A stretch of DNA of 64,000 nucleotides from UBA966 sp046350355. GTDB taxonomy: Bacteria > Planctomycetota > Phycisphaerae > Phycisphaerales > SM1A02. Each line of letters begins with the position of its first letter. The stretch's first letter is position 1. The position numbers and the translations under genes are program-made. The stretch covers positions 992,001 through 1,056,000 of the forward strand of contig JAXMAN010000001.1 of assembly GCA_046350355.1 (NCBI GenBank), read 5' to 3'. The notes beneath the pieces were generated by a model. That model saw nothing but the letters and a program-made list of their open reading frames with translations, had not been told where the DNA came from and did not search any database. This document shows positions 27,799 to 36,960 of the stretch, one piece after another.

Positions 27799-28815
27799 AT
27801 GAGCCTGCGCATCGCCATCAACGGATTCGGACGCATCGGACGCCTCGTCTACCGCGCGGCGATGGAGCAGGGCGGCGTCGAGGTGGTGGCGGTCAACGAC
27901 CTGGTGCCTTCGGACAGCCTGGCCTACCTGGTGAACTACGACACGATGCACGGCCGCTTCGGCCACCGCGTCACCGCGGACGCCGAGGGATTCTCCTGCG
28001 CCGGCAAGCGCACGCGCTGCTTCAGCGAGAAGGAGCCGGGCAAGCTCCCCTGGAAGGACCTGGGCGTCGACGTGGTGCTCGAGTCCACCGGCCGCTTCGT
28101 GGACTTCGACGGCGCGAGCCAGCACCTCTCCGCGGGCGCCAAGCGCGTGCTCATCAGCGCGCCCACCAAGAGCGACGACAAGATCCGCACCTTCGTCTAC
28201 AAGGTCAACCACGAGCAGTACGACCCCGCGAAGGACCGCATCGTCAGCAACGCGAGCTGCACCACCAACTGCCTCGCCCCCGTCGTGAAGGCGCTGCTGT
28301 CGCACTGCGGCATCGAGGAGGGTCTGATGACCACGGTGCACGCGGTCACGGCGACGCAGCCCACGCAGGACGGCCCCAGCAAGAAGGACTGGCGCGGCGG
28401 CCGCAACGCGTACATGAACATCATCCCGGCCTCCACCGGCGCGGCGAAGGCCGTCGCGCTCTGCATCCCCGAGGTCAAGGGAAAGCTCACCGGCATGAGC
28501 TTCCGCGTGCCCACGGCCAACGTGAGCTGCGTGGACCTCACCTTCCGCAGCGCGAAGCCGACCTCGCTCGAGGCGATCAACGCCGCGATGAAGGCGGCCG
28601 CCGACGGCCCGATGAAGGGCGTCCTGGGCTACACCGACGAGGAGGTCGTCTCCAGCGACTTCATGTCCGACGAGCGCAGCTCGATCTTCGACTCCCTCGC
28701 GGGCATCCAGCTCAACGACCGCTTCTTCAAGGTGGTGAGCTGGTACGACAACGAGTCCGGCTACTCGCACCGCTGCGTCGACATGATGAAGTTCATCGCG
28801 TCGAAGGGCCTGTGA
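27799..28815 (+). CDS. gap: Glyceraldehyde-3-phosphate dehydrogenase (type I)
   Basis: A 338-residue glycolytic enzyme. NAD-binding INGFGRIGRL at residues 7-16, catalytic SNASCTTNC with Cys154, the His in HAVTATQPTQDG, and the C-terminal WYDNESGYSHRCVDMM are all present. Residue 34 in AVNDL is Asp, as in NAD-dependent enzymes. Length is standard. The TerC-type gene begins 4 bases after the stop. Confidence 0.98.
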   Translation: MSLRIAINGFGRIGRLVYRAAMEQGGVEVVAVNDLVPSDSLAYLVNYDTMHGRFGHRVTADAEGFSCAGKRTRCFSEKEPGKLPWKDLGVDVVLESTGRFVDFDGASQHLSAGAKRVLISAPTKSDDKIRTFVYKVNHEQYDPAKDRIVSNASCTTNCLAPVVKALLSHCGIEEGLMTTVHAVTATQPTQDGPSKKDWRGGRNAYMNIIPASTGAAKAVALCIPEVKGKLTGMSFRVPTANVSCVDLTFRSAKPTSLEAINAAMKAAADGPMKGVLGYTDEEVVSSDFMSDERSSIFDSLAGIQLNDRFFKVVSWYDNESGYSHRCVDMMKFIASKGL

Positions 28816-28819
28816 CCGG

Positions 28820-29875
28820 ATGACCATCCTCGCCGAGTCGCTGCTCTTCCCCTTCGCGGAGTACTGGGGCTTCTACGCGGGCTTCCTGGCCTTCGTCGTC
28901 TTCCTGCTCTCGCTTGACCTGGGCGTCTTCCACCGCAAGGCGCACGCGGTCAGCATGAAGGAGGCGGCGGCGTGGAGCGTCGTGTGGATCGCGCTCGCGC
29001 TGCTGTTCTGCGGCGGGCTCTGGTGGTACGCGGGCTACCGCCTGCCGGACCGGATGGACGCGGTCGTCGCGGCGGGCTACGACAGCGCGCAGCAGGCGGC
29101 CAACTCGGTGGCGCTGCAGTACCTGACGGGCTACATCGTCGAGAAGAGCCTCTCGGTCGACAACATCTTCGTCTTCGTCGTGCTCTTCGGCTTCTTCGCC
29201 GTGCCGCCCAAGCTGCAGCACCGCGTCCTCTTCTACGGCATCGTCGGCGCGCTGATCTTCCGGGCGATCTTCATCGCGCTGGGCGCCGCGCTCCTGCAGT
29301 ACGCGTGGGTCGTCTGGATCTTCGGCGCATTCCTGATCCTGACGGGCATCAAGATCATCTTCGCGCCGGAGAAGCAGAAGGACCCGGAGAAGAACGTGAT
29401 CCTGCGCCTGCTGCGGCGCTGGATGCCGCTGACCAGCCAGTACCACGAGGACAAGTTCTTCGTGCGCGAGGCGGGCCGGTGGGTGGGCACGCCGCTCTTC
29501 GTCGCGCTCGTGATGATCGAGTTCTCCGACGTGATCTTCGCGGTGGACAGCGTCCCCGCGATCTTCGCGATCACCAAGGAGCCCTTCATCGTCTTCACCA
29601 GCAACATCTTCGCGATCCTTGGCCTGCGGAGCCTGTACTTCCTGCTCGCCGGCGCCGCGGACAAGTTCCACATGCTCAAGTACGGGCTGGGGATCGTGCT
29701 GATCTTCGTCGGCGCCAAGATGGTCACGCCCTCCTCGGTCTATCCCGAGGCGTGGGACGGCCACTTCCCGATCACCTGGTCGCTGGGCATCATCTGCGCC
29801 GTCATCGGCGGCTCGATGGGCCTGAGCCTGGCCTTCCCCGCCAAGCACGCGCCGGAGGGCGCTGCGAAGCACTAG
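28820..29875 (+). CDS. TerC/Alx family membrane protein
   Basis: A 351-residue protein with about nine transmembrane helices. Family acidic motifs in the membrane are present: LLSLDLGVFHRKAH, GYIVEKSLSVDNIFVF and IEFSDVIFAVDSVPAIFAI. Relatives (Alx, TerC) handle manganese or other metals and may metalate secreted proteins. It starts 4 bases after gap, so the two are probably co-transcribed. Confidence 0.92.
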   Translation: MTILAESLLFPFAEYWGFYAGFLAFVVFLLSLDLGVFHRKAHAVSMKEAAAWSVVWIALALLFCGGLWWYAGYRLPDRMDAVVAAGYDSAQQAANSVALQYLTGYIVEKSLSVDNIFVFVVLFGFFAVPPKLQHRVLFYGIVGALIFRAIFIALGAALLQYAWVVWIFGAFLILTGIKIIFAPEKQKDPEKNVILRLLRRWMPLTSQYHEDKFFVREAGRWVGTPLFVALVMIEFSDVIFAVDSVPAIFAITKEPFIVFTSNIFAILGLRSLYFLLAGAADKFHMLKYGLGIVLIFVGAKMVTPSSVYPEAWDGHFPITWSLGIICAVIGGSMGLSLAFPAKHAPEGAAKH

Positions 29876-29887
29876 CCCGGAGCACCC

Positions 29888-30781
29888 GTGCCGCACCGCC
29901 GCCGCAACGTGGGCCGACCCGAGCGCATCTCGCCGGTGCGGCTGCTGCTGCTGGTGCTCGTGGTGGTCTTCGCGGTGGAGGCGGGCATCATGCTCGCGCT
30001 CTCGCTCTTCGAGCACGGCGGGGACGGGCCGCTCGTCGCGCTGGGCGACGCGGTGCTGCTGGTCTGCGCGCTCGCGCCGGCGCTGTGGTTCCTCATCGTG
30101 CGTCCGCTGCGGCGGCTGGTCGCCGAGCGCGGCGCGCTGCTGACGCGCACGATGCAGGCGCAGGAGGAGGAGCGCGCGCGGCTGGCGCGCGACCTGCACG
30201 ACGGGCTTGGACAGGCGCAGACGGCGCTGCTGCTGGGCGCGAGCGCGGTCGCGAACGCGCGCACGCTGGAGGAGGCGCGCGAGCGCGCGGAGTCGCTGCG
30301 GCAGCTCGCGGCGGAGGCGCTGGAGTCCACGCGCCGCATCGCGCGCGGGCTGGCCCCGGCGGTGCTCGCGGACCTGGGGCTCGAGGCGGCGGTGGGGCGG
30401 ATGTGCGAGGACCTCGCTTCCGCGTCCGGAGTGCCGATCCAGCGCGACCTGCGCGTGGGCGAGCCGCGCCTGCGCGCCCCCGTGGAGACCACGGCCTACC
30501 GGGTGATCCAGGAGGCGCTGACCAACGCCCTCAAGCACGCGCACGCGCGGCAGATCTCGGTGCGCGTGGAGCGGCGCGGGGCCGACCGGCTGGAGCTGGA
30601 GGTGCGCGACGACGGCCGGGGCATCCCCGACCCGGACGCCGCCCAGGCGGGCACGGGGCTCGGCCTTGCGAGCATGCGGGAGCGGATCGTCCTCCTGGGC
30701 GGCGATTTTTCATTAGCATCGACGCCGTCCCAAGGAACGAGCATCCGCGCATGGCTGCCGCTGCACTCGCCCAACGAATGA
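29888..30781 (+). CDS. Sensor histidine kinase (NarL/DegS class)
   Basis: A 297-residue kinase that starts with GTG 29888, with GGAG 5 bases upstream. Two transmembrane helices (about 18-40 and 50-72) have only about 10 residues between them, so there is almost no periplasmic sensor domain. The HisKA_3 motif EERARLARDLHDGLGQ has the phosphorylated His104; the ATPase domain has QEALTNALKHAHA and DDGRGIPD, GTGLGLASMRER. Its stop overlaps the regulator start by 4 bases (ATGA). Confidence 0.93.
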   Translation: MPHRRRNVGRPERISPVRLLLLVLVVVFAVEAGIMLALSLFEHGGDGPLVALGDAVLLVCALAPALWFLIVRPLRRLVAERGALLTRTMQAQEEERARLARDLHDGLGQAQTALLLGASAVANARTLEEARERAESLRQLAAEALESTRRIARGLAPAVLADLGLEAAVGRMCEDLASASGVPIQRDLRVGEPRLRAPVETTAYRVIQEALTNALKHAHARQISVRVERRGADRLELEVRDDGRGIPDPDAAQAGTGLGLASMRERIVLLGGDFSLASTPSQGTSIRAWLPLHSPNE

Positions 30782-31422
30782 CCCGCATCACCGTCCTCAT
30801 CGTGGACGACCATGTCATGCTCCGCAAGGGGCTGCGCATGGCGATCGAGGCGCACGGCGACCTCTCCGTCGTCGGCGAGGCGGGCACGCTGCAGGAGGCG
30901 ATCGTCGAGGCGGAGCGCCTCAAGCCCAACGTCATCACGCTGGATCTCTCGATGCCGGGCCCCTCGGGCGTGGCGTCGGTGGAGCGCCTGCGCACGGTGG
31001 TGCCCGAGGCGCGCATCGTCGTCGTCACCATGCACGACGATCCCGCGTACGTGCGCACCGCGATCGCGATGGGCGCGGCGGGCTTCGTGAACAAGAGCGC
31101 GGCGGACACCGAGCTGGTCGCCGCGATCCGCGCCGTCGCGCGCGGGCGCGTCTTCATCGACGTCGGCGACGCCGCGACGCTGGAGACGATCCTCTCGCGC
31201 GACGTCGCGCCCGACGGACGCGCGCCCGTCGACACGCTCAGCGACCGCGAGCGCGAGGTGCTGCGCCAGGTCGCGCGCGGCTACACGAACCAGCAGATCG
31301 CCGACGAGAACGGACTGAGCGTGAAGACGGTCGAGTCCTACCGCGCGCGCCTGATGAAGAAGCTCGGGCTGAAGGAGCGCGCGGACCTCGTGCGGCTCGC
31401 GGCGGAGCTGGGCCTGATCTGA
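30778..31422 (+). CDS. NarL/FixJ-type response regulator
   Basis: A 214-residue regulator paired with the kinase upstream. Receiver domain: acidic pair Asp10-Asp11, phosphorylated Asp56 in ITLDLSMPGPSG, Thr/Lys switch residues in VVTMHDD and FVNKSA. C-terminal LuxR-type HTH (about 150-212): LSDREREVLRQVARGYTNQQIA, SVKTVESYRARLMKKLG. An ATG at 30751 would add nine residues but the ATGA coupling with the kinase favours 30778. Confidence 0.93.
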   Translation: MTRITVLIVDDHVMLRKGLRMAIEAHGDLSVVGEAGTLQEAIVEAERLKPNVITLDLSMPGPSGVASVERLRTVVPEARIVVVTMHDDPAYVRTAIAMGAAGFVNKSAADTELVAAIRAVARGRVFIDVGDAATLETILSRDVAPDGRAPVDTLSDREREVLRQVARGYTNQQIADENGLSVKTVESYRARLMKKLGLKERADLVRLAAELGLI

Positions 31423-31593
31423 GCCGCGGCGGGTTTTCCAGCGGAAATCGCGTGATCCGAGGGGATTCCCCGGCATGGGGCGCGGGATTGTCCAGCGCAT
31501 CCCGGCAGGCGGCGCGCGTGCGATCGCGGATGCTGTGGTCGCCGCGGCGAGGGAGCGATCCCGGCCGCCGGCGAACCTCGTGAGGAGACACGC

Positions 31594-33054
31594 ATGCGCA
31601 CGCCACGGACCGCTTCCGCCCTGATGATGCTCGCCTTCGCCGTGGGGGCCGCGCCCGCCGGCGCGCTCGCCGACAGCGTGCAGTTCTCGCAGCCGGTCGC
31701 GACCGCGGGCGGCACGATGCGCGCCTCGCAGCTCTGGCAGGACCCCGCCGACCAGAACGACAGCGACAACGACGCGCTCGCGTGGGACAACTTCAGCTTC
31801 ACCCAGCCGACGACGGTCACGCAGGTCCGCTGGTGGGGCGCCGCGCCGCTCTCGCAGGGCTTCCGCGTGGAGTTCCTGAACCAGGATCCCAACACCGTCG
31901 CGCTGCAGCCGGACATCTTCACGACCACCAGCCAGCCGATCTCGACGGAGACCTTCGCGTCGCCGACGACGGTGAACCTGGGCAACGGCGTCTACCAGTT
32001 CACGGTGACGCTCGCGCATCCGGTCACATTCCAGGCCAACACGCGCTACTTCCTCTCGGTGGTCGGCCTGACGCCGATCTCGTACCTGAGCTGGGGCTGG
32101 GCGCAGTCGAGCGCGTCGAACCTGGGCACCTTCTGGTGGCAGCGCGGCGCGCACATGTACTTCCACCTCGGCGACGACCGCGCCTTCGAACTGCTCGGAA
32201 ATCCCAGCTCCGGCGGCACCGGCCTCGTCGCGTACGACGGCTGCGACGGCCAGCCCGGCGAGGGCGTCGCCGGCGCCGGCACGGGCACCGGCTGGCAGGG
32301 CGGATGGAGCGACGTCGGCTCGAGCGCGACCGCGACCTTCGCCGCCGCGGGTCTGACCTACCCCGGGCTCGCGACGACGCCGGGCGCCGCGGTCACCGAC
32401 GCCGGCAGCGGCGCGTACCCGATGTGCGACCTGCAGCGCAGCTACGGCGCGATGCCGGGCGCGTCGCCGAAGATGTACCTCTCGTTCCTGATTCGCGGCA
32501 ACCTCGGATCCGCCGGATGGGGCGGGCTGCGCCTGGGCAACTACCCGTACGCGATGACCGTCGGCGTGCCCGCGGGCGTGTACCAGTTCGGCGTGCAGAT
32601 GAGCGAGGGGCTCGGCGGATACACCGGCGTGCCGTACATCGAGGGAGAGACGCACCTGGTCGTCGTGCGCATCGCCAAGAACACGCCCGCGGCGGGCATC
32701 ACCTACCGCATGTACATCGATCCCGCGATCGGGCAGACCGAGCCCACCAATGCGGACGCGCAGTTCTCGCTGCAGTACGTGAACGGACTGCCGACCGCGC
32801 TCGAGCTCTTCAACGGCGGCGGCATCGTCACCGACGAGCTGCGCGTGGGCACGACCTGGGACGCGGTGCTTCCCGCGGGCGATGCATGCGCGGCGGACCT
32901 CGACGGCGACGGCACCGTCGGCGGCGCGGACCTGGGCATCCTGCTCGGGCTCTGGGGCACCGCCGGCGTGGACTTCGACGGCGACGGCACCACCAACGGC
33001 GCGGATCTCGGCCTGCTGCTGGGCGCGTGGGGCAGCGTCGGTGCATGCCCTTGA
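31594..33054 (+). CDS. Exported protein with dockerin-like C-terminus
   Basis: A 486-residue secreted protein. GAGGAG about 8 bases before the ATG is a good Shine-Dalgarno. Signal peptide ends near ALADS (residue 27). The N-terminal domain (about 28-200) is beta-rich with repeated NDSDNDALAWDNFSF and FRVEFLNQD features, like carbohydrate-binding or DUF7901-like modules of this group (from memory). The C-terminus has two calcium loops, DLDGDGTVGGADLGILLGLWG and DFDGDGTTNGADLGLLLG, as in the protein at 13.6-14.5 kb. Last chromosomal gene before the island. Confidence 0.78.
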   Translation: MRTPRTASALMMLAFAVGAAPAGALADSVQFSQPVATAGGTMRASQLWQDPADQNDSDNDALAWDNFSFTQPTTVTQVRWWGAAPLSQGFRVEFLNQDPNTVALQPDIFTTTSQPISTETFASPTTVNLGNGVYQFTVTLAHPVTFQANTRYFLSVVGLTPISYLSWGWAQSSASNLGTFWWQRGAHMYFHLGDDRAFELLGNPSSGGTGLVAYDGCDGQPGEGVAGAGTGTGWQGGWSDVGSSATATFAAAGLTYPGLATTPGAAVTDAGSGAYPMCDLQRSYGAMPGASPKMYLSFLIRGNLGSAGWGGLRLGNYPYAMTVGVPAGVYQFGVQMSEGLGGYTGVPYIEGETHLVVVRIAKNTPAAGITYRMYIDPAIGQTEPTNADAQFSLQYVNGLPTALELFNGGGIVTDELRVGTTWDAVLPAGDACAADLDGDGTVGGADLGILLGLWGTAGVDFDGDGTTNGADLGLLLGAWGSVGACP

Positions 33055-33092
33055 CCGTCGCGGCGAATCCCGCTACCATCTGCGACTCGCAT

Positions 33093-33163
<71 letters not shown>

Positions 33164-33166
<3 letters not shown>

Positions 33167-33245
33167 CTTCAAGACCGGTCGCACGACGGACCGGCGCGCA
33201 AGTGAACGCAGGACGCCGCCGAGAGAACTCGGCGGCGTCTTTGCT
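33164..33245 (+). repeat. Island unit A: tRNA-3' / terminator block
   Basis: An 82-base block that begins with the last three bases of tRNA-fMet and holds a small hairpin (CCGGTC ... GACCGG), the motif AAGTGAACGC, and a strong terminator. It recurs at 45,770-45,851 with two base differences. Shorter related blocks are at 42.59 and 43.3 kb. Confidence 0.85.
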
Positions 33246-33247
33246 TT
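33213..33247 (+). terminator. Terminator after tRNA-fMet
   Basis: Stem ACGCCGCCGAG (33213-33223) with CTCGGCGGCGT (33228-33238), loop AGAA, followed by CTTTGCTTTT. Confidence 0.85.
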
Positions 33248-33287
33248 TGGCGTAGGAGATTCACGAAGTTGGGGTGCGGCGTGCGGG

Positions 33288-33500
33288 TCTCTGTGCGCGG
33301 GGTGGTCATCACCGGAAGGTCAGGCGGGGCGGGGCGTGGGCGCGCGAATGGGGCCAGCGTCTCTGCGTCTCTGGCCGAGACACCTGCGGGGGTTATCAGG
33401 TGGTCGGCACCGATGGAGCGGGTCCGACCCCCAGGGTTGGGACCGGATAGCGCATCGGACGATGTTCGAAAGCGGCGCCCGACCGGTCCTATCGTGGACC
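33288..33500 (+). repeat. Conserved GTCTCT-rich non-coding block (unit A)
   Basis: About 210 non-coding bases after the terminator. It shares, in order, a GTCTCT, a GGTGGTCATCACC segment, a run of GTCTCT words, GAGACNCNTGCGGGGGTTAT, and a GATGTTCGAAAGCG segment with similar blocks at 43.39-43.60 and 45.89-46.06 kb and partly at 42.71-42.84 kb. It ends near TATCGT (33490), a likely -10 box for the next gene. Confidence 0.6.
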
Positions 33501-33532
33501 CGCCGGTCGGCGACGACCCGGAAGGACCTCCG

Positions 33533-34612
33533 ATGGCTGACCACAAGAAGCAGCACTTCGTCCCCAAGTTCTACCTTCGCAACTGGTCTCCCGATGATCG
33601 GCTCATCACGATGCTTCACCTTGAAACGGGGAAGTACATCCCGCGCGCCCCACTCGCTGATCAGTGCCAAGAGAACTGGCTCTACGGCACCGACCTAAAG
33701 ATTGAGAAGGCGTTGGGCGTAATTGAGGCCCACGCCGCGAAGGTGATCGGCGACGTCATCCAGGGAGGTGCAGCACCCCTGAACCGATCGCCAGACTACG
33801 GCATTCTGCAGACCTTCGTGATCTGCCAGATTGCGAGAACCGTCGCAGCGGGCGATGCACTGGAGAACATGACCGAGGACTTCTTGAAGGGCTTGCTTGC
33901 AACGGAGTATGGCGAAGAGGCGCTCAATGGCGCGCGAGTTTCGATGGACCTTCCCTCGGGGCGCTCGTTGGCCGCGGCGCTCTCGGCGCGCCACTTCCTG
34001 GTCGACTTGGACCTGAAGGTGTTGCGGCTGGCTTGCGACGGAGAGTTCATCACTTCCGATGATCCGGCAGTTGTATGCAATCCCTTCACCGAGCTGATGT
34101 TCAAGCGCGCGTTCACCGGATTTGCCCACCGCGGGTTGCAGATATTCCTTCCACTTGATCCCAAGCATGTCGCACTGTTTTATGACAGCTGGATGTACCG
34201 CGTGGGCGAGACCGATCAGGCAATCGTGGAGGTGCGCTCGCGTCGGGACCTCGCGGCGCTGAACGCCTTGCAGGCGAGGTACGCGACTGAATGCCTCTAC
34301 ACCAAGACGCTTGGCGCCGATGCGTTGACAAGGATCTGCAGGGTGCGGTCCGCGCGGGATCCGGCAGTGCGGCACAGCATCAGGATTGAGGGAGATGGAC
34401 TAGCAGCTGGATCCGCGATCAAATCAGTGAGTGCCTTCGTCCAGGCGGAGATCCCAGTCTCCGAACTTGCTCTTGGATGCGTGTCACTTACGCGACGTGG
34501 TGAACGGCATCTCCGTCTCTGGAAGGGTAAGAATGAGGTCCCGTTCGGCGAGATCATGAGATGGATGCCAGACGGGAGTCGCCCCAAAGGCTTCGAACCC
34601 GACCGCCGCTGA
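33533..34612 (+). CDS. DUF4238 family protein
   Basis: A 359-residue protein recognised by its start, KKQHFVPKFYLRNWS (residues 4-18), the signature of DUF4238. Other family features are the CQENWLYG segment and an internal ITSDDPAVVCNPF motif (about residue 180), like a catalytic or structural S-D-x-P site. GGAAGGA lies about 7 bases before the ATG at 33533. Members often sit in defence islands; no function is established. First cargo gene of the island. Confidence 0.8.
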   Translation: MADHKKQHFVPKFYLRNWSPDDRLITMLHLETGKYIPRAPLADQCQENWLYGTDLKIEKALGVIEAHAAKVIGDVIQGGAAPLNRSPDYGILQTFVICQIARTVAAGDALENMTEDFLKGLLATEYGEEALNGARVSMDLPSGRSLAAALSARHFLVDLDLKVLRLACDGEFITSDDPAVVCNPFTELMFKRAFTGFAHRGLQIFLPLDPKHVALFYDSWMYRVGETDQAIVEVRSRRDLAALNALQARYATECLYTKTLGADALTRICRVRSARDPAVRHSIRIEGDGLAAGSAIKSVSAFVQAEIPVSELALGCVSLTRRGERHLRLWKGKNEVPFGEIMRWMPDGSRPKGFEPDRR

Positions 34613-34710
34613 TTGAATCTTCCTCGAACTAGGCCTCGTTGCCAGTGACAAGGACGCGCGCAATTGCCGGTTTCGTGATTCTCGGTCCGATCTGCGGCCC
34701 CTGATCCCCG

Positions 34711-34780
34711 GACGGCATAGGTGCTGGCACACCCGAAGCCCGAGAGACTCACCCCGGTTTTCGCATGGCCACTTAGCATT
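34711..34780 (+). repeat. Remnant of the GGCATAG leader
   Basis: GACGGCATAG (34711-34720) is followed at 44 bases by ATGGCCACTTAG, an immediate stop. It matches the leader that precedes the small ORFs at 36.2, 45.3 and 51.2 kb and is probably the decayed left end of a recombinase module. Confidence 0.45.
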
Positions 34781-34800
34781 CATTGCAAGTGCTTTCCCCG

Positions 34801-35841
34801 ATGGAAGTCCAGTACTTGGTCGGATTGTGTTGCCTGCATCGCTTTCCAGATGCGGTACGAATCGTGCTGGGCGACTTCGTGACCGACGATGCGAGCGGAA
34901 GCGAACGTGACGTTGATGTTACGGTGGAGTTCCCGCAGGAGAACGGTGAAGCGGGTGCGTTCATGGGGATCGAGGTCAAGCGCCACCGGCGCCCGCTGGA
35001 CATCCAACACATTGATGAACTCGTTGGAAAGCTCTCTTCCATGACCCGGGTAACTCGGCGTGCGATCGTGTCAGGCAGTGGGTTTACCGAGCCGGCCATC
35101 AGAAAGGCGGGGGCCTTTGGCATCGATCTTTTCGTGCTGGAGCAGTGGACTGCGCCCGTGGCAACAGAATTCCCGGGTCAGACGCTCACGGGCGCCCCTG
35201 ACGACGCGATTCTGTTTACCTCCAACTCGGTGGAGTTTCAGGATCAGGTCTGCATCGTGCCAAATCCGCACATTCCGGATGGCCAACGCGAAGGGCTCCC
35301 GATCGGGCCGGACTCGCCGGTGCTGACGGTGCATGGCAATGCGCACCCAGAGTTTGTCATCTTTGGGCGCCTTGTGGATCAGCTGATTCAATTCCTCGCC
35401 AACCAACTTCGCAGTTCTGAAGCCGCCATGGCGGCGTTCTATGCACCTTCCCCGGTTCCTCCGCACGAGAGGCCCGATGGCCCGATCGGCGATCCAGTCG
35501 CTGTAGACACAGTCTTTGAGCTTCCGAGTGGGATCTACCTGGCTGGGCGTAGTAGGCCTGTGGCATTGACGCACATCCAGGTCAGCGGATGCGCGCGGTT
35601 TGTCAGGCGGCGAATTCGTGGGTCCGACTCCTACATCATGCGGAACTTGACGACGGGCCGGGCCTTTGCGGGAGCGCGAATCGCCCAGATGCCAGGACAG
35701 CCAGGTCTACTCATGGCAGCGACCATGAGAGAGGGCACTACGAGCATGGCGATCACTCACCTTCAGTTGACACCGGCTCAGCAGAAGCAGATTCGCAGGT
35801 TGATGCTACGTGGGAGCGCGTCGGGCTCTACCAAGTCATAG
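34801..35841 (+). CDS. Mrr-like PD-(D/E)xK nuclease domain protein
   Basis: A 346-residue protein. The N-terminal third has the restriction-endonuclease fold motifs: Asp37/Asp39 in ERDVDVTVEF, then GIEVKRH with Glu58 and Lys60, then DIQHIDEL, and VSGSGFTEPAIRKAGAFGIDLFVL, which is the typical Mrr_cat ending. The rest (about 150-346) is unrecognised and might bind DNA or sense. No methyltransferase or ATPase partner is next to it. Start is uncertain: ATG 34801 is chosen, TTG 34783 and GTG 34789 are in frame. Confidence 0.68.
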   Translation: MEVQYLVGLCCLHRFPDAVRIVLGDFVTDDASGSERDVDVTVEFPQENGEAGAFMGIEVKRHRRPLDIQHIDELVGKLSSMTRVTRRAIVSGSGFTEPAIRKAGAFGIDLFVLEQWTAPVATEFPGQTLTGAPDDAILFTSNSVEFQDQVCIVPNPHIPDGQREGLPIGPDSPVLTVHGNAHPEFVIFGRLVDQLIQFLANQLRSSEAAMAAFYAPSPVPPHERPDGPIGDPVAVDTVFELPSGIYLAGRSRPVALTHIQVSGCARFVRRRIRGSDSYIMRNLTTGRAFAGARIAQMPGQPGLLMAATMREGTTSMAITHLQLTPAQQKQIRRLMLRGSASGSTKS

Positions 35842-36134
35842 CTGGGTCCGTGGCGGTGCCGCGCTCTCCCAATCTTCCGCCATTGGCGGAGAATGATGCG
35901 CAACAGTCGTCTAACGGCTCCCGGCGTTAACAAAAGGCCGGCATGCTGGAGGCGCAGATTCTTCGCGGATCGTCGGATCGATCGTCGTCTCCGGAGTGCA
36001 TGGGTGGGCGTCGATCTGTGCAATCGCCGGGAAGCGAGTGCCAGTGCGCCCGGGAATTCGCATGTTGGACTGATTTGGTCAGCACAGGAATCTGCTCCCT
36101 GCCATTGTGATCGGGGGTCCTCCTGACGATGGAC
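35842..36134. other. Intergenic region before the recombinase module
   Basis: About 290 bases with no convincing gene. Apart from the start of the GGCATAG leader at its right end I see nothing I can name. Confidence 0.5.
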
Positions 36135-36190
36135 GGCATAGATAACGATTGGCGTACCCGCGGTCATGGCGGGTCCGCCGAGGAGCTGCC
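36135..36190 (+). promoter_or_regulatory. GGCATAG leader of recombinase module 1
   Basis: GGCATAG (36135-36141) sits 49 bases before the small ORF start and the leader ends with GAGGAG, 5 bases before the ATG. The same arrangement occurs at 45,229 and 51,110, and as remnants at 34,714 and 48,815. CATAG-type boxes could be the -10 element. Confidence 0.55.
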
Positions 36191-36415
36191 ATGTTCGCGC
36201 GCATCCCCGATCGCCATTCGGACCCCTCATGCATGACGGCCGCCGAGCGCGCCGACGAGCTGGCGGTCCTGCTGGCACGCGGTCTCTCCAGGGCCGTCAT
36301 GGCAAGGCGCGCCAGCGTGGCCGGAACCTGCCCGATTCCGCCGGATCACGGGGAATCGGGCCTTGATCTCCCGCACGGAATGAGGCTCAGTGTGGCAGAT
36401 CGGCCCGCGGGTTAG
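36191..36415 (+). CDS. Small conserved protein of the recombinase module (copy 1)
   Basis: A 74-residue protein with a good Shine-Dalgarno. Core: DPSCMTAAERADELAVLLARGLSRAVMARR, a predicted helix pair with an acidic then basic face, and a short tail GLDLPHGMRLSVADRP. It differs from the copy at 51,166 by eight residues although the DNA from 36,376 on is identical. Another homologue is at 45,286. Position upstream of DUF2924 and a serine recombinase suggests an accessory or regulatory role, for example a directionality factor (inference). Confidence 0.65.
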   Translation: MFARIPDRHSDPSCMTAAERADELAVLLARGLSRAVMARRASVAGTCPIPPDHGESGLDLPHGMRLSVADRPAG

Positions 36416-36453
36416 GGCCGCCGCCGCACGCACGGACGCGAACAGGAGCACCC

Positions 36454-36960
36454 ATGTCGGAGACCATCGAGAGCCAGATCGACGCGCTGCAGCGCATGAC
36501 CACGTCCGAGCTCGTGGCGCGGTTCGCCCAGGTGCACGGGTACCCGTGCCGCACCCGGCACCGCCAGTACCTCATGCGCAAGATCGCATGGCGCATCCAG
36601 GCCAACGCCTGGGGCGACCTCAGCGAGCGGGCCCGGCGCCGCGCCGCCGAGCTGGCCGACGACGCCGAAGTCCGGGTGATGGCGCCACGCACCCTGATCT
36701 GCCCACCGGAACCGGGACCAGGCAGGACCGTCACGCGCCGGGCCGACAGCCAGGACCACGACGATCCGCGCCTGCCGCCCGCGGGATCGGCCATCGTGCG
36801 CGAGTACAAGGGCCGCACCGTCCGCGTCGTGGTGCTGCCCCGCGGCGAGGGATTCGAGTGGAACGGCGAGCGGTTCCAGACCCTGTCGGCCGTCGCCAAG
36901 AAGGTCACCGGAAGCCACCTGAACGGATTCCGGTTCTTCCGCCTGGAGGGCAAGCGATGA
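36454..36960 (+). CDS. DUF2924 domain protein (copy 1)
   Basis: A 168-residue protein. The N-terminal part RTRHRQYLMRKIAWRIQANAWG and the C-terminal IVREYKGRTVRVVVLPRG, FEWNGERFQTLSAVAKKVTGSHLNGFRFF are the two halves of DUF2924, which in many bacteria is encoded next to large serine recombinases of mobile elements. It probably helps the recombinase, but its function is not known. The stop overlaps the recombinase ATG by 4 bases (ATGA). Confidence 0.85.
   Translation: MSETIESQIDALQRMTTSELVARFAQVHGYPCRTRHRQYLMRKIAWRIQANAWGDLSERARRRAAELADDAEVRVMAPRTLICPPEPGPGRTVTRRADSQDHDDPRLPPAGSAIVREYKGRTVRVVVLPRGEGFEWNGERFQTLSAVAKKVTGSHLNGFRFFRLEGKR

Noticed and set aside
33288..33420. GTCTCT repeats as a CRISPR array
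   Set aside because: The words are 6 bases, irregularly spaced, with no spacers of uniform length and no cas genes in the window.
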